Positions 41,176 to 52,511 of a stretch of DNA of 64,000 bases are shown here, piece after piece (the first letter of the stretch is position 1; each line of letters starts with the position of its first letter). The DNA lies in NCBI RefSeq assembly GCF_017916255.1, contig NZ_CP072827.1:5915501-5979500 (forward strand), read 5' to 3'. The notes beneath the pieces were generated by a model. That model was not told the DNA's origin, made no database searches, and saw nothing but the letters and a program-made list of their open reading frames with translations. Origin of the DNA: Streptomyces mobaraensis NBRC 13819 = DSM 40847 (GTDB lineage Bacteria > Actinomycetota > Actinomycetes > Streptomycetales > Streptomycetaceae). The translations under genes were made by a program, and so were the position numbers.

Positions 41176-44100
41176 GGGGTCTTCTCCAGGGCGTCGGCCG
41201 GGGTGTCGGTCGGGGCGTCGGGCGTCGGGGCGTCGGACAGGGCGTCGGTCAGCGCGGCCGGGGTCGGCAGGCTGCGGATCAGGTTGAGGTCGAGGACGTC
41301 GGCGAGGCGGGCGTCGAGAGCGGACCGCAGCCGGTGCAGGAGGCGGGCGGCCAGCAGGGAGTGCCCGCCGAGCAGGAAGAAGTCGTCGTCCGGCCCCACC
41401 GCCGGCTGCCCCAGGATCTCCGCGAAGACCCCGGTGACCAGCGCCTCGGTGGCGCCGCGCGGAGCACGGGCGGCGCCGGGCCGGGGCGCGGGCGGGGCGG
41501 GGAGGGCGCGGCGGTCGACCTTTCCGTTGGTGGTCAGCGGGAGTTCGTCGAGGACGACGAACGCACCGGGAAGCATGTGGTCGGGCAACCGCCGCGCGAG
41601 CAGTTCCCGGAGCCGGGCGGGGGCGGTGTCGGGGCTGAGGGCCGCCGGGGCGTGGTCTGTCGTGTCGAGGTCCGTCGGCTCGTACCCCGTCGGATCGGAT
41701 CCCGTCCGGTCGAGAGCGACGTAAGCCGTCAGAGCCGGGCGGCCCCGGGTGTCCTCGCGGGCGATGACCGCGGCCTGCCGGACGCCGGGGAGGGCCGCGA
41801 CGGCGGCCTGTACCTCGGCGGGTTCGACGCGGTGGCCGCGGATCTTGACCTGGTCGTCGTTGCGGCCCACGAACTCGTAGGAGCCGTCGGCCCGCCGCCG
41901 GGCCAGGTCGCCCGTGCGGTAGAGGCGGGTGCCGGGCGGCCCGTAGGGGTCGGCGACGAATCGGGCGGCCGTCGCGGCGGGCCGGCCGAGGTAGCCGCGG
42001 GCGAGTTGGTCGCCGGCGATGTACACCTCGCCCGCGATGCCGTCGGGGACGGGGACGAGCCCCTCGTCGAGGAGGCGGACGCGGGTGCCGGGCACGGCGG
42101 TGCCGATGGGCGGCAGGGCCGGCCAGTCCCGGGGCGCCCCGGCGAGGGTGGTGGCCGTGGCGACGTGGGTCTCGGCCGGCCCGTAGTGGTTGTGGAGGGT
42201 CTTGCCGGTGGCGGCGCACAGGGCGCGCAGCGGGGGAGTGGGCACCAGGGCCTCGCCGGCCTGGACGAGGTGGGCCAGGTCGGGAAGGGTCTCCCCGGCC
42301 TCGACGGCGAACTCCGCGAGCGCGGCGAGGACGGGGTCGGGGGCGTACAGCTCGGTGACGCGGTGTTCCTTGAGCCACGCGGTCCACGCGGCGGCGTCGG
42401 CGCGGGTGCCGGCGTCGGGTACGGCCAGGAGGCGGCCGTCGGCGAGGGCGGTGAGGATCTCCTGGCTGGCGACGTCGAAGGCGAGGGAGGTGAACTGGGC
42501 GGTGACGGAGCCGGGTTGGGCGGGGAAGCGGTCGAGGTGCCAGTCGACGAGCCGGTCGACGGCTCCCGACGGCATGACCACCGCCTTGGGGACGCCCTGG
42601 GTGCCGCTGGTGTGGACGACGTAGGCGGGGTGGCCGGGCAGCCGGGGGCCGCCGCGTTCGGCGTCGGTGAGGCCGACGGGCGGGGCGGCGGCGAGGGCGG
42701 CCCGCGCGGCGGCTCCGTCCAGCACCAGCAGCGGGGTGTCACCGGCGGGGCCGGTCAGGGCCGGGGCGAACTCCCGGTGGGTCACCAGCAGTTCCGGGCG
42801 GACGCCGGTGAGCAGGGTGGCCAGGCGTTCGGCGGGGTGGCGGGGGTCGATGTGCAGGTAGGCGGCGCCGGCTTCGAGGGCGGCGAGCATCCCGGTGATC
42901 GCGTCCCGGCCGCGCCGCAGGCAGAGCGCGACCACGGACTCGTGGCCCAGTCCCCGGGCGCGCAGGACCCGGGCCAGCCGGTGGGCGGCAGCGGCCAGTT
43001 CGCCTCGGGTCACGGTCCCTTCCGCGTCGGTCAGCGCGGGCGCGTCGGGGTCCCCGGCGGCCCGCGCGGCCACCCGTTCCAGGACCGGACGCGGTCGGCC
43101 GGGCCCGTCGGCGGAGGGCGCGGTCGCCTCTTCCGGCACCGGCTCGGCCGTCAGGAAGGGGAGCCGGCAGGGCCGGTCGAGGCCCTCGTCGGCGAGGGCG
43201 CGCAGGGCGTCGAGGAAGCGTTCGCCCAGCTCCCCGGCTCCCTTCGCGGTGAGCCAGTCGGGCCGGTACTGGACCGTGAGGGTCAGACCGGTGCCGGCGC
43301 CCGTGCCGCCGGGGTTGACCAGGAGGCAGAGCGGATAGTGGGTGCCGTTGCGCACCTCGGCGGAGGTGACGGTCAGCCCGGGCGCCAGGCTGGTGACGAA
43401 GGCGTCGGTGTAGCTCTCCAGGACGACGACGGTGTCGAACAGCTCCCGGAGGCCCGTCACACGGGTGATCTCGGCGAGCCCCAGGTGCTGGTGGGGCATC
43501 AGCTCGGTGCGCTGGGACTGGAGGGCGTCCAGCACGGATGCCGCGTCGTGGGCGGTGCGCAGGTCGACGCGGACGGCGGCGGCGTTGTTCATGAGCCCGA
43601 CCGTCGTGTCCACGCCGGGCAGATGGGGTGGCCGGTCGGCGACGACGGTCCCGAACAGGACGTCCGCCCGGCCGGTGAGCTGGGCCAGGGTCAGCCCCCA
43701 GGCGCCCAGGACGAGGGTGCCGAGGGACAGCCCGGCGGCCCGGGCCCGGTCGGCCAGGGCCCGGGTGTGCCGTGGCGACAGACCGAGCCGGACGGTGTCC
43801 GGCAGGAGCGGACCGCCGGTCCGGGCGGGTGCCAGGAGGGTGGGCTCGTCGACGCCGGCGAGCACCCCGCGCCACGCCGCGCGGGCGTCGGCGGTGTCCT
43901 GGCCGGCGAGGTGGCACAGATAGGCCCGCGCGGAGTGCCGGGTCGGGGTGTGGCCGGGGTCGGCGTACAGGGCCGCGAGGTCGTCCAGCATGACCCGCAT
44001 GGACCAGCCGTCCATGAGGATGTGGTGGTAGCTCAGCAGCAGCCGGTGCCGGGCCGGGGCGAGACGGACCAGGACGGCCCGCAGCAGCGGCGGCCGGCCG

Positions 44101-47100
44101 AGGTCGAAGGGACGGGCCCGGTCGGCGGCCGTCAGATCGGCCAGGGCGGCCTCCCGGTCGGCCGGGGCGAGGCCGGTGAGATCCTCTTCGCGCCACCGGA
44201 CCGGAACCCGGTGGGCCACGGTCTGCCGTCCACGGCCGGACGAGTCGTGCGAGAACCCGGCACGCAGGGCCGGGTGCAGGTCGAGCAGCCGGTCGAAGGC
44301 CGCGCGGAGGGCGGTCGCGTCGAGGGGACCGTCGAGGTCGAGACGGGTCTGGACGTGGTACGGGTCCTGGCCGCCGCCCTCGTACTGCAGGGCGTGGTAG
44401 AGCATGCCCTCCTGAAGCGGCGAGAGCGGCCACTCCTCGGCGCCGTCGCCGGGCCGGGGGCGGGGCGGCGCGGGGGGTTCGGAGGGGACGGCGTCGGTTG
44501 TGGGGGTGCGGGCCGGCTGGGTGCCGGTCGTCGCGGTTCCGGACGGCGCGGGGGCGCCGGAGGATGTGGCGCCGGTTGCGGGGGCGCAGGGTGTCGCGGC
44601 GATGGCTGTCGTGGTGCGGGCCGGCGGGGTGCCGGTCGCGGAGGTGCCGGTCGTCGAAGTGCCGGTCGTCGAAGCGCTGGTTGCCGGGGCGCCGGCCGTT
44701 CGGGTCCGGGCCGTGGTGGTGCCCGTCGTGGTGGTGTCCGCCGCCGCGACGGCCGTCGCGGCGGCGGTCTGCGTGGCGTCTGCCGTGGCGGCCTCTGCCG
44801 TCGTGGCGTCGGCCTGCGTGGACGCTGCCACCGTGGCGTCCGCCGTCGTGACGCCGGTACCGGTTGAGCCGTGATGTGCCCCGGCCGGGTGGGGCACCGA
44901 GGCCGTCGGGACGTCGGTCAGCAGGGTGGTCAGGGCCCGTTCCCACAGCGCGGCGAGGGTGCGGGTGCCGGGCTCGTCGAGGAGGTCGGCGGCCCAGCGC
45001 CACTCGGCGCGGAACCGGGGCGTGCCGGTGCGTTCGTCGACCAGGCCGTTGATCTCCAGCGGGTGGGAGAGGGGCATCTCGGCGGCGCGGTGGATGCCCA
45101 GCGGCTCGGCCTCGGCCGCGTGCGGCCAGGAGTCCGGTGCGGGTGCGGCGAACCGGCCGAGGTAGTTGACGAGGACGGGTCGTCCCGGGTACGCGGCGAG
45201 GACGCCGGCGGTCTGCGGGTTGAGGTGACGCAGCAGACCCCAGTCGGCCGGGTCCGGGCCGGTGGCGCGCCGGGCGCGGCGGACGGCGGCCAGCAGCTCG
45301 CGCAGCCGGGCGGGCGAGACGCAGTCCTCGGGCCGGGCACCGCCCGGAACCGGCAACCGCACGGGGTACATGCTGGTGAACCAGCCGACGGTGCCGGTGA
45401 CATCCACTCCGGGAGCGTCGGCCGCGTCCCGGCCGGGCCGGGGGGAACGGCCGTGGCTCTCGGTGTCGAGGACGAGGTGGTCCTGACCCCGGTGGGCGGC
45501 GACGGCCGCCGCCAGGGCGGTGAGGAGGATCTCCTCGGTGGTGGCGTCGAGCCGGGCGGGCGCGTCGGCCAGCAGCCGGCCGGTGCGTTCGGGGTCCAGC
45601 TCGACGCTCAGGGTGCGGGAGGTGGCGATGGTGTCGCGGGCCGGATCGAGGGGGCGGCCGCCCCAGGGGGCCGGGGCGCCGTCGAGGACGCGGGTCCAGT
45701 GCGGCAGACCGGCCATGACCTCGGCCGAGCCGGCGCGGGCCACCTGCTCGCCCGCCCACTGGCGGTAGGAGCCGGTCGCCTCCCAGGCGGTGAGGGCCGC
45801 CGCGCCGCCGGTGTGGGCGGCGGCGAGGTCGGGCAGCAGGATCCGCCAGGAGACCCCGTCGACGACCAGGTGGTGGAGCAGCAGCAGGAGCCGTCCCGGA
45901 CGGTCGCGGCCCGCGTCGAAGAAGACGGCGCGGACCATGATCCCGGCCTGGGGCGCGAGTTCGGCCCCGGCCCGCCGGCGGTGGGCCTCGACGGTGTCGG
46001 CGAGCCGCGGTGGCGGCAGGTCGGCGGTGGGGACGACGGTGAGCAGCCCGCCGGCGTCGACCTCGCCGGGAGGCGGGATCTCCGGTGTCCAGACCGCTCC
46101 GCCCGCGTGCGTGGCGACGCGCATGCGCAGGGCGTCGTGCCGGTCGAGCAGGACCTGGAGGGCGGCGGTCAGGCTGCCCGCGTCGGCTCCGGCCGGGGTC
46201 TCCAGCAGGACGCTCTGGTGGAAGGCGTCGGTGCCGGTACGGACCTCCCGCAGCCAGTGCATGATCGGCGGCATCGGCACCGGCCCGGTGGCGTTCGCGT
46301 GGAACAGGTCGGCCGCGGGGGCGGCCGTCCGGTCGCAGACGGCGGCGAGGCCGGCGGGGGTGCGGTGCCGGAAGACGTCCTGGGTGGTCAGGGAGAGGCC
46401 GTCCCGGCGGGCGCGGCTGACCACGCGCATGGCGGTGATGCTGTCCCCGCCGAGCCGGAAGAAGTCGGCATCGGCGTCGACTTCGGGCGTGCCGAGGATC
46501 TCGGCGTAGACGGCCGCGAGGATCCGCTCGGCCCGGGTGGCCGGCCGTCGGCGCACGGGCGTCCCGGCCCGGCGGCCGGGGGCCGATGGCAGACCGGCGG
46601 CCGACGGCAGGTCGGGGGCCGGCGGCAGGGCGGCCAGGGCGGTGCGGTCGACCTTCCCGTGTGCGGTGAGGGGCAGTTCGGCCACGAGGGTCACGCCGCT
46701 CGGGACCATGTACTCGGGCAGAGCGGCGGCGAGACCGGCGAGGATCGCCTCCCGGACGTCACCGGGCGCCTCGCCGGAGGCGGCGGTTCCGCCCGGCCCG
46801 CCCGGCCCGTCCGGCCCGCCCGGCCCGTCCGGCCCGCCCGGCCCGTCCTGGCCGGCGGGACGGGACGGCACCACGTACGCGTGCAGCCGCTTGCGCCCCT
46901 GGGCGTCCTCGCCGACGGTGACGGCCGCGCGGGCGACCTGGGGGAGGGCGGCCAGCGCGGCCCGCACCTCGCCCGGTTCGACGCGGTGCCCCCGGATCTT
47001 GACCTGGTCGTCACCGCGTCCGACGAACTCCAGCGTGCCGTCGGGACGGCGGCGTACCAGGTCGCCGGTCCGGTACATGCGCGTGCCCGGCGGCCCGTAC

Positions 47101-48287
47101 GGGTCGGCGACGAACCGGGTGCCCGTCAGGCCGGGACGGCCGAGGTAACCGGCCGCCACCTGGTCGCCGGCGACGTACAGCTCCCCGACCCGCCCGTCGG
47201 CGACGGCGGCCAGGGAATCGTCGAGGACGTGGGCGCGCAGCCCGGGCAGCGGGACGCCGATGGGCGGCACCGGTCCGGCGAGGTCGGCGGCGGTCACGTC
47301 GTGCAGGGTGGTGAAGGTCGTGCACTCGGTGGGTCCGTAGGCGACCACGAGGCGTGTGTCGGGGCACGCCGCCCGTACCCGGGCCAGGGCGCGCGCCGGG
47401 ACCGCCTCCCCTCCGGTGATGACGGCGCGCAGCCCGGCCAGGGCCTCGGGCTCGTCGGTGGCGATCTGGTCGAACCAGGCGGTGGTCAGGAAGACGGAGG
47501 TCACGCCGTGCGCCCGGACCTGGCCGGCCAGGACGTGCGCGTCGAGCCGGTCGACGGCGGGGACGACGACCCGGCCGCCGCGGGTCAGGGCGGGCCACAC
47601 GTCGTGGGTGAGGGCGTCGAAGCCGAGCGCCGACGTGAGCATCGTCATCCGGTGGGCGGGGTCGTCCCAGCGCTCCTGGCCGACGAACGCGGCGAGGTTC
47701 CCGTGCGTGACCAGGACGCCCTTGGGGCGCCCGGTGGAGCCGGAGGTGTGGAACACGCAGGCGGGCCGGTGGGCGCCGGAACCGGGCTGGGACGAGGTCT
47801 GGTGAGCGGGGCGCGGGTGGGCGCGGACGGCCAGGTCGGTCGGGTCGCCGCCCGGCTCCCCGCCTGCCCTCGCACGCTCGGCGAGCACGACGGTCGCCGA
47901 GCAACCGGCGTCCTGGACAAGGGAGTCGAGCCGGGCCGCGGGCTGCCGGGGATCGAGCGCCAGATAGGCGGCACCGGCGCGCAGGACAGCCAGCAACGCG
48001 ATGACGAGCGCGGGGGAGCGGGGGACGCGGACCGCCACGAAGTCGCCGTCGGCCACCCCGACTTCGGCCAGCCTGGCGGCCAGTGCCCGCGATGCCGCGT
48101 CGACCTGACCGTAGGTCAGCGTCGTACCGTCCGTGATCAGGGCCGGGGCGTCGGGGTCGGCCGCCGCCCGGGCGGCGAACCGCTCGTGCACGGGCCGGAG
48201 TACGGGATCGGGGTGGGGGAGCGCTCCGCCGTCCGTCGAGTGCGGCTGGGCCGGAGTGTCCCGTGAGGACAGATCAGTGATCAACAC
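41172..48287 (-). CDS. Bimodular non-ribosomal peptide synthetase A-T-E-C-A-T
   Basis: 2,371 residues. Module 1: adenylation ([13 protein letters not shown] about 186, AYGPTE, YRTGDL), carrier LGGDSIT (about 613), epimerisation domain ([15 protein letters not shown] about 807, ESHGR, NYLGRF). A Thr/Ala-rich linker (about 1130-1280) follows. Module 2: condensation ([20 protein letters not shown] about 1422), adenylation ([12 protein letters not shown] about 1894, NHYGPAE) and carrier LGGHSLL (about 2306). There is no thioesterase or reductase. By manual alignment to GrsA, the A2 pocket reads D-V-Q-Y-V-A-H-V-A-K, close to proline codes; A1 reads D-A-H-F-I-G-A-T-F-K, of hydrophobic type. A D-X-L-Pro-like dipeptide is inferred. 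GTG 48287 lacks a ribosome site; TACTTA 8 nt upstream suggests a leaderless mRNA. Confidence 0.9.
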   Translation of the reverse strand: MLITDLSSRDTPAQPHSTDGGALPHPDPVLRPVHERFAARAAADPDAPALITDGTTLTYGQVDAASRALAARLAEVGVADGDFVAVRVPRSPALVIALLAVLRAGAAYLALDPRQPAARLDSLVQDAGCSATVVLAERARAGGEPGGDPTDLAVRAHPRPAHQTSSQPGSGAHRPACVFHTSGSTGRPKGVLVTHGNLAAFVGQERWDDPAHRMTMLTSALGFDALTHDVWPALTRGGRVVVPAVDRLDAHVLAGQVRAHGVTSVFLTTAWFDQIATDEPEALAGLRAVITGGEAVPARALARVRAACPDTRLVVAYGPTECTTFTTLHDVTAADLAGPVPPIGVPLPGLRAHVLDDSLAAVADGRVGELYVAGDQVAAGYLGRPGLTGTRFVADPYGPPGTRMYRTGDLVRRRPDGTLEFVGRGDDQVKIRGHRVEPGEVRAALAALPQVARAAVTVGEDAQGRKRLHAYVVPSRPAGQDGPGGPDGPGGPDGPGGPGGTAASGEAPGDVREAILAGLAAALPEYMVPSGVTLVAELPLTAHGKVDRTALAALPPAPDLPSAAGLPSAPGRRAGTPVRRRPATRAERILAAVYAEILGTPEVDADADFFRLGGDSITAMRVVSRARRDGLSLTTQDVFRHRTPAGLAAVCDRTAAPAADLFHANATGPVPMPPIMHWLREVRTGTDAFHQSVLLETPAGADAGSLTAALQVLLDRHDALRMRVATHAGGAVWTPEIPPPGEVDAGGLLTVVPTADLPPPRLADTVEAHRRRAGAELAPQAGIMVRAVFFDAGRDRPGRLLLLLHHLVVDGVSWRILLPDLAAAHTGGAAALTAWEATGSYRQWAGEQVARAGSAEVMAGLPHWTRVLDGAPAPWGGRPLDPARDTIATSRTLSVELDPERTGRLLADAPARLDATTEEILLTALAAAVAAHRGQDHLVLDTESHGRSPRPGRDAADAPGVDVTGTVGWFTSMYPVRLPVPGGARPEDCVSPARLRELLAAVRRARRATGPDPADWGLLRHLNPQTAGVLAAYPGRPVLVNYLGRFAAPAPDSWPHAAEAEPLGIHRAAEMPLSHPLEINGLVDERTGTPRFRAEWRWAADLLDEPGTRTLAALWERALTTLLTDVPTASVPHPAGAHHGSTGTGVTTADATVAASTQADATTAEAATADATQTAAATAVAAADTTTTGTTTARTRTAGAPATSASTTGTSTTGTSATGTPPARTTTAIAATPCAPATGATSSGAPAPSGTATTGTQPARTPTTDAVPSEPPAPPRPRPGDGAEEWPLSPLQEGMLYHALQYEGGGQDPYHVQTRLDLDGPLDATALRAAFDRLLDLHPALRAGFSHDSSGRGRQTVAHRVPVRWREEDLTGLAPADREAALADLTAADRARPFDLGRPPLLRAVLVRLAPARHRLLLSYHHILMDGWSMRVMLDDLAALYADPGHTPTRHSARAYLCHLAGQDTADARAAWRGVLAGVDEPTLLAPARTGGPLLPDTVRLGLSPRHTRALADRARAAGLSLGTLVLGAWGLTLAQLTGRADVLFGTVVADRPPHLPGVDTTVGLMNNAAAVRVDLRTAHDAASVLDALQSQRTELMPHQHLGLAEITRVTGLRELFDTVVVLESYTDAFVTSLAPGLTVTSAEVRNGTHYPLCLLVNPGGTGAGTGLTLTVQYRPDWLTAKGAGELGERFLDALRALADEGLDRPCRLPFLTAEPVPEEATAPSADGPGRPRPVLERVAARAAGDPDAPALTDAEGTVTRGELAAAAHRLARVLRARGLGHESVVALCLRRGRDAITGMLAALEAGAAYLHIDPRHPAERLATLLTGVRPELLVTHREFAPALTGPAGDTPLLVLDGAAARAALAAAPPVGLTDAERGGPRLPGHPAYVVHTSGTQGVPKAVVMPSGAVDRLVDWHLDRFPAQPGSVTAQFTSLAFDVASQEILTALADGRLLAVPDAGTRADAAAWTAWLKEHRVTELYAPDPVLAALAEFAVEAGETLPDLAHLVQAGEALVPTPPLRALCAATGKTLHNHYGPAETHVATATTLAGAPRDWPALPPIGTAVPGTRVRLLDEGLVPVPDGIAGEVYIAGDQLARGYLGRPAATAARFVADPYGPPGTRLYRTGDLARRRADGSYEFVGRNDDQVKIRGHRVEPAEVQAAVAALPGVRQAAVIAREDTRGRPALTAYVALDRTGSDPTGYEPTDLDTTDHAPAALSPDTAPARLRELLARRLPDHMLPGAFVVLDELPLTTNGKVDRRALPAPPAPRPGAARAPRGATEALVTGVFAEILGQPAVGPDDDFFLLGGHSLLAARLLHRLRSALDARLADVLDLNLIRSLPTPAALTDALSDAPTPDAPTDTPADALEKTP
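44440..44890 (-). repeat. Low-complexity coding repeat in the NRPS (Thr/Ala-rich linker)
   Basis: About 150 codons between the epimerisation and condensation domains consist almost wholly of Thr, Ala, Ser, Gly and Pro in short iterations ([26 protein letters not shown]). It is far longer than ordinary inter-domain linkers and should be disordered. The DNA shows matching short direct repeats, so slippage probably built it. Confidence 0.75.
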
Positions 48288-48850
48288 GAGGGTATTAAGT
48301 AGCCGTGCCCACCGGGCCCGGTTCCCGCCTGCTCCTCGGGCGGCGCACACACCACACGAAAGAAGGAGGGAGGCCCGGTATTTGGTGAACTGCAATTCGT
48401 GCCAATTCGACGGCGAGGCGCCGGAGGCGAACGCGCACCCGGGGAAGCGGAGTTCGTGTGCGGAACGCTCCCGGTGCCACCGGGCCTGTTCCGTCGCCGC
48501 CGCGCCCGGCGCGGGTGAGCGGGCGCGACCGCTCCGGACGTTGCCCGCCGGGAGCCCGGCGGAGCCCCCGGCGTCCGTGCCGGTCGCGGGCAGCCCCCCG
48601 GCCTCGTCGGCGGGCCGTCGCGCAGCCGGCGGCCGGAGGGGAGGCGGCCGGGCTCGCCCGAGCGGGGTCGGGGGCCACCCGGAGGAGATCGGAAGGCTCG
48701 GCCGAGCGGCCGGAGGGGTCCGCCGGTTCGTCGCGGATCTCCGGCGGGCCGTCGCGCAGCCGGTGGCCGAAGAGGAGGCGGCCGGGCTCGCCCGAGTGGG
48801 GCCGGGCTCGCCCAGGCGACGCCGGGGGCCGCCCGCAGAAGGCCAGATGC
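48288..48850. other. Intergenic region between NRPS and nucleotidyltransferase
   Basis: 563 bp without a convincing gene. The NRPS promoter should lie at the left edge (TACTTA at about 48301-48296, minus strand). The right part is a degenerate duplication of the 3' end and downstream flank of the neighbouring nucleotidyltransferase gene, listed separately. Long frames through here are GC-shadow ORFs. Confidence 0.6.
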
Positions 48851-48880
48851 TCAGCCGAGCAGCCGGAGGAGGTCCGCCGG
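48609..48880. repeat. Degenerate tandem duplication at the NRPS-island edge
   Basis: Copy 1 (48609-48726) and copy 2 (48743-48880) align along their length, including exact 20-plus-base blocks (GGCGGGCC... at 48609 and 48743; GAGGCGGCC... at 48640 and 48775). Copy 2 runs into the last codons of the nucleotidyltransferase gene, so copy 1 holds a decayed version of that gene's end. It may be a recombination or insertion scar. Confidence 0.75.
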
Positions 48881-49465
48881 GGTGTCGATGTCGTCCGGGT
48901 CGGCGACGTCGTCGCACGCGACGGCGGTCACCGCCGCCGCGTGCGCGCGGAGGTACGCACGCGCGCCCCGGTCGCCCTCGGCCGATGCGGCGACGCCCGC
49001 CCAGTGCGGGCGGGCGAAGAGGACCGGGTGGCCGCGCCGGCCCGCGTACGACGCGGCCACCAGGCCGGCCCCCGCGCGGTGCGCCGCCACCACCCGGGCC
49101 ACCGCCGCCGCGCCGATCCCCGGCTGGTCCACCAGCATCACCAGGACCGCCGACGCGCCGGTCCCGGCGAGCGACGCCAGACCGCTCCGGAGGGACGAGC
49201 CCATGCCGTCCGCCCAGCCGGGGTTCTCCACCACCGTGCACCCCGCCCCCGCGAGCCGCCGCCGCACCTCCTCCGCCGCGGCGCCCGCGACGACGTGCAC
49301 CGGCCCGCAGCCGCCCGCCGTGAGCTCCGCGACCGCGCGCTCGGCCAGGGTGCGGCCCCGGTGCTCCAGCAGCGCCTTGGGCCGCCCGCCGAGCCGGCGT
49401 CCCCCGCCCGCCGCCAGCAGCAGCCCGGCGACGGGCGGAAGGCTGTCGTCCTTCGTCAGCGTCAT
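48851..49465 (-). CDS. MobA/MocA-like molybdenum-cofactor nucleotidyltransferase
   Basis: A 204-residue nucleotidyltransferase: [20 protein letters not shown] is the LxAGxxxRxGxxK nucleotide-binding loop, MLVDQPGI carries the metal-binding Asp, and GHPVLF is the late family motif. MocA-type enzymes attach CMP to molybdopterin for xanthine dehydrogenase-class enzymes, which fits the purine-degradation neighbourhood, although no xanthine dehydrogenase gene is in the window. ATG 49465 has AAGGGG upstream. Its 3' end is part of the tandem duplication described separately. Confidence 0.82.
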   Translation of the reverse strand: MTLTKDDSLPPVAGLLLAAGGGRRLGGRPKALLEHRGRTLAERAVAELTAGGCGPVHVVAGAAAEEVRRRLAGAGCTVVENPGWADGMGSSLRSGLASLAGTGASAVLVMLVDQPGIGAAAVARVVAAHRAGAGLVAASYAGRRGHPVLFARPHWAGVAASAEGDRGARAYLRAHAAAVTAVACDDVADPDDIDTPADLLRLLG

Positions 49466-49618
49466 GCCCCTTGCATAGCGCAATCGCGGCTGTCCGCGCG
49501 CCGTACGGGAGTTCGCCGGTCGCTCAGGAAGACGCGGCCTGAATTTCGCTTTCCGTGTGGCGCGGCCCGCGGAAAGTGGCGTTAACTGATCGCGCGTGGC
49601 GTGGGCAGGGGGAGATTC

Positions 49619-49933
49619 GTGGCGGAAGGCGCCGTGGTGGTGGAACAGGAGCCGGCGGGCCGGGCCGGCGAGCGGGACCCGAGGGTGGACGAGCTGGGCG
49701 CCGCGGTCTCCCGGCTCCGCAGGGCGCTGGCCGCGCACCCCGCCCGGTTACCCGACCGGGACACCGCCGAGGACGAGCTCGCCGCCCTCGACGCGATGAC
49801 CCGTACGGGCACCCCGGAGGTGTCGCGCCTGCGCAGTTCCCTGCTCCTCGTGGCGGGGGCCGTCGGGTCGGTGAGCGCTCTGGCCCCGGCCCTGAACGAC
49901 GTGCGCGAGGCGGTCGACCGCTTCGCGGGGTAG
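49619..49933 (+). CDS. Small conserved actinobacterial protein (DUF5955-like)
   Basis: A 104-residue soluble protein with helical segments (RVDELGAAVSRLRRALAAHP, EDELAALDAM, VSALAPALNDVREAVDRFA). The pattern matches what I recall as DUF5955, of unknown function. GTG 49619 is chosen over GTG 49601 because GGGGGAGA sits at proper distance before it. It stands alone between the nucleotidyltransferase (leftward) and the AllR-like gene (leftward). The following 246 bp hold nothing recognisable. Confidence 0.55.
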   Translation: MAEGAVVVEQEPAGRAGERDPRVDELGAAVSRLRRALAAHPARLPDRDTAEDELAALDAMTRTGTPEVSRLRSSLLLVAGAVGSVSALAPALNDVREAVDRFAG

Positions 49934-50179
49934 GGGCGCCCGGCCCGGCCTCCCACCACCCCTGCGAAGCCCTTGCCACCGGCGTCGCGGGCCGGCGCGC
50001 TCGACCCGTCCGGGGTTCGGGGACAACCGCGTGGAGCGTGGTCGGTCCCGGGGCCCGGGGCGGCGTCCCGGACACAGCTGAGGCGGTGTCCCGAAACGCC
50101 CGAGCGAGAGGGACCGCGGCGCGGGGCCGTAATCCGCGGTAACCCGCCGCCGGGCGCCGTCCGCCCCGGAACCCGGCCG

Positions 50180-50962
50180 TCAGGCCGGCGAGGTGTTCGC
50201 CAGCGTCGCCGCCAGCTCCGCCGCGACCTGCTTGAGCAGCGGGACGATGCGTTCCGTCGCCTCCTCCGTGACGCGGCCCGCCGGGCCCGAGATGGAGATG
50301 GCCGCGGCCGTGGGGGAGTCGGGGACCGGGACGGCCAGGCAGCGGACGCCGATCTCCTGCTCGTTGTCGTCGACGGCGAAGCCGGAGTCCCGCACCCGGG
50401 CCAGGGCGTCGACGAAGACGTCGGGGGACGTGATGGTCTTCTCGGTGGCGGCGGGCATGCCCGTGCGGCCGAGGATCGCGCGGACCTCGTCGTCGGGCGC
50501 CTGGGCGAGGAGGGCCTTGCCGACGCCGGTGGTGTGCGGCAGGACACGCCGGCCGACCTCGGTGAACATGCGGACCGAGTGGCGCGAGGGCACCTGGGCG
50601 ACGTAGACGACCTCGTCGCCGTCGAGCAGGGCCATGTTGGCCGTCTCGCCCGTCTCGTCGACCAGCCGGGTCAGGTGCGGCCGGGCCCAGGTGCCGAGCA
50701 GGCGGGCGGAGCTCTCGCCGAGGCGGATCAGCCGCGGGCCGAGGGCGTAGCGGCGGTTGGGCTGCTGGCGGACGTAGCCGGTGGCGACGAGGGTGCGCAT
50801 CAGCCGGTGGATGGTGGGCAGCGGCAGGCCGCTGGCCGTGGCCAGTTCGCTCAGCCCGACCTCGCCGCCGGCGTCGGCCATGCGCTCCAGGAGGACGAAG
50901 GCGCGCTCGAGGGACTGCACGCCCCCGGTGGCTGACGGGGTTCTGGGCTCGGACGAGGGCAC
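50180..50962 (-). CDS. allR: IclR-family repressor, AllR-like
   Basis: A 260-residue IclR protein: winged HTH (GLSELATASGLPLPTIHRLM) and effector domain with YVAQVPSRHSVRMFTEVGR, LPHTTGVGKALLAQ and the late VRCLAVPVPD block. It is divergent from allantoinase-allantoicase, the position of AllR in Streptomyces, where it represses allantoin genes and responds to pathway intermediates such as allantoic acid or glyoxylate (family knowledge). TTCAAC-N5-GTTGAA repeats precede the allantoinase and urate operons. Start GTG 50962. Confidence 0.85.
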   Translation of the reverse strand: MPSSEPRTPSATGGVQSLERAFVLLERMADAGGEVGLSELATASGLPLPTIHRLMRTLVATGYVRQQPNRRYALGPRLIRLGESSARLLGTWARPHLTRLVDETGETANMALLDGDEVVYVAQVPSRHSVRMFTEVGRRVLPHTTGVGKALLAQAPDDEVRAILGRTGMPAATEKTITSPDVFVDALARVRDSGFAVDDNEQEIGVRCLAVPVPDSPTAAAISISGPAGRVTEEATERIVPLLKQVAAELAATLANTSPA

Positions 50963-51131
50963 TGGTCGGGGTCCTTCCGGGGTGGGGTGAGAGCAGCCTA
51001 CCGGGCCGTGGCCGGTGGCTCACCCTCGGTTCTGGGGCGTGGAAGTGCCATCCCGGTGGGCGGAAACGACCTGGTGGGGGCGGAGGGGTTGACGGGACTC
51101 CGTCAGGGCTGAAAACTGCGGGCCAGCGCTG

Positions 51132-51148
51132 TTCAACAGAACGTTGAA
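51132..51148 (+). promoter_or_regulatory. Candidate AllR operator upstream of allantoinase
   Basis: TTCAAC-AGAAC-GTTGAA is a perfect 6-bp inverted repeat with a 5-bp spacer, 28 bp upstream of the allantoinase GTG, with an additional GTTGAC half-site at about 51157. Its location between allR and allB suits repression of both. Confidence 0.6.
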
Positions 51149-51176
51149 ATCCGCCTGTTGACCCTCGGGGGGCCTG

Positions 51177-52511
51177 GTGTCCGACCGGCAGTTCGTCCTG
51201 CGTTCCCGGCGCGTGGTGACGCCCGACGGCACCCGCCCCGCCTCCGTCGTCGTCGAGGACGGCCGCATCACCGCCGTCACCGGCCACGCCGCCCCGCCCG
51301 GCCCCGGCGTTCCGGTCGAGGACCTCGGCGACGACGTCCTCCTCCCCGGGCTCGTCGACACGCATGTACACATCAATGATCCGGGCCGAACGGAGTGGGA
51401 GGGCTTCGCCACCGCCACCCGCGCCGCCGCGGCCGGCGGCGTCACCACCCTCGTCGACATGCCGCTCAACAGCGTCCCGCCCACCACCACCGTCGAGCAC
51501 CTGCGGGTCAAGCGGGACACGGCCCGGCCCGCCGTCCACGTCGACGTCGGGTTCTGGGGCGGCGCGGTGCCGGACAACCGGGCCGACCTGCGCCCGCTGC
51601 ACGACGCCGGCGTCCTCGGCTTCAAGGCGTTCCTCTCGCCGTCCGGTGTCGACGAGTTCCCGCCCCTGGACGCCGCCGCCCTGGAGGCCGTCGCCGCCGA
51701 GCTCGCCGCCTTCGACGGGCTGCTGATCGTGCACGCCGAGGACCCGGAGCGGCTGGACGGCGCGCCCGGCCCGGACGGCCCCCGCTACGCCGGTTTCCTC
51801 GCCTCCCGTCCGCGCGACGCCGAGAACGCGGCGGTCGAACGGCTCGTCGACGTCGCCCGCCGGCACGGCACCCGCGTCCACGTCCTGCACCTGTCCTCCG
51901 CCGACGCGCTCGGCACGCTCGCCGCCGCCCGCGCGGCCGGCGTCCGGATCACCGCCGAGACCTGCCCGCACTTCCTGACCCTCACGGCCGAGGAAGTCCC
52001 GGACGGCGCCACCGAGTTCAAGTGCTGTCCGCCCATCCGCGAGGCCGCCAACCGGGACGCGCTGTGGGCCGGACTGGCCGCCGGCACCGTCCAGTGCGTG
52101 GTCTCCGACCACTCCCCGTGCACCGCCGACCTCAAGGTCCCCGACTTCGGCCGCGCCTGGGGCGGCATCGCCTCCCTCCAACTCGGCCTGCCCGCCGTCT
52201 GGACCGAGGCCCGCCGGCGCGGCCACACCCTGGACGACGTGGCCCGCTGGATGGCCACCGCCCCCGCCGCCCTCGCCGGACTCGCCGCCAAGGGCGCCGT
52301 CGAGCCCGGCCGCGACGCGGACTTCGCGGTCCTCGCCCCCGACGAGACGTTCACCGTCGACCCGGCCGCCCTGTACCACCGCAACCCGGTGACCGCCTAC
52401 GCCGGCCGCACCCTGAGCGGCGTCGTCCGGTCCACCTGGCTGCGCGGCCGGCGGATCCACCACCGCGGCGCCCTCACCGAACCCACCGGCCGACTCCTGG
52501 AGCGCGCATGA
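51177..52511 (+). CDS. allB: Allantoinase
   Basis: A 444-residue cyclic amidohydrolase. [15 protein letters not shown] has the HxH metal pair and the family substrate motif, LGFKAFLSP the carboxylated Lys, IVHAEDPE and VHVLHLSSA further His ligands, and [12 protein letters not shown] the catalytic Asp. It opens the allantoin ring to allantoate. GTG 51177 begins the operon, and the stop overlaps allantoicase (ATGA). Confidence 0.95.
   Translation: MSDRQFVLRSRRVVTPDGTRPASVVVEDGRITAVTGHAAPPGPGVPVEDLGDDVLLPGLVDTHVHINDPGRTEWEGFATATRAAAAGGVTTLVDMPLNSVPPTTTVEHLRVKRDTARPAVHVDVGFWGGAVPDNRADLRPLHDAGVLGFKAFLSPSGVDEFPPLDAAALEAVAAELAAFDGLLIVHAEDPERLDGAPGPDGPRYAGFLASRPRDAENAAVERLVDVARRHGTRVHVLHLSSADALGTLAAARAAGVRITAETCPHFLTLTAEEVPDGATEFKCCPPIREAANRDALWAGLAAGTVQCVVSDHSPCTADLKVPDFGRAWGGIASLQLGLPAVWTEARRRGHTLDDVARWMATAPAALAGLAAKGAVEPGRDADFAVLAPDETFTVDPAALYHRNPVTAYAGRTLSGVVRSTWLRGRRIHHRGALTEPTGRLLERA

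Noticed and set aside
40073..48287. Siderophore (coelichelin/rhodochelin-like) cluster because of NRPS plus formyltransferase
   Set aside because: No ornithine/lysine N-hydroxylase, siderophore transporter or iron-uptake gene is nearby, and only two modules exist.
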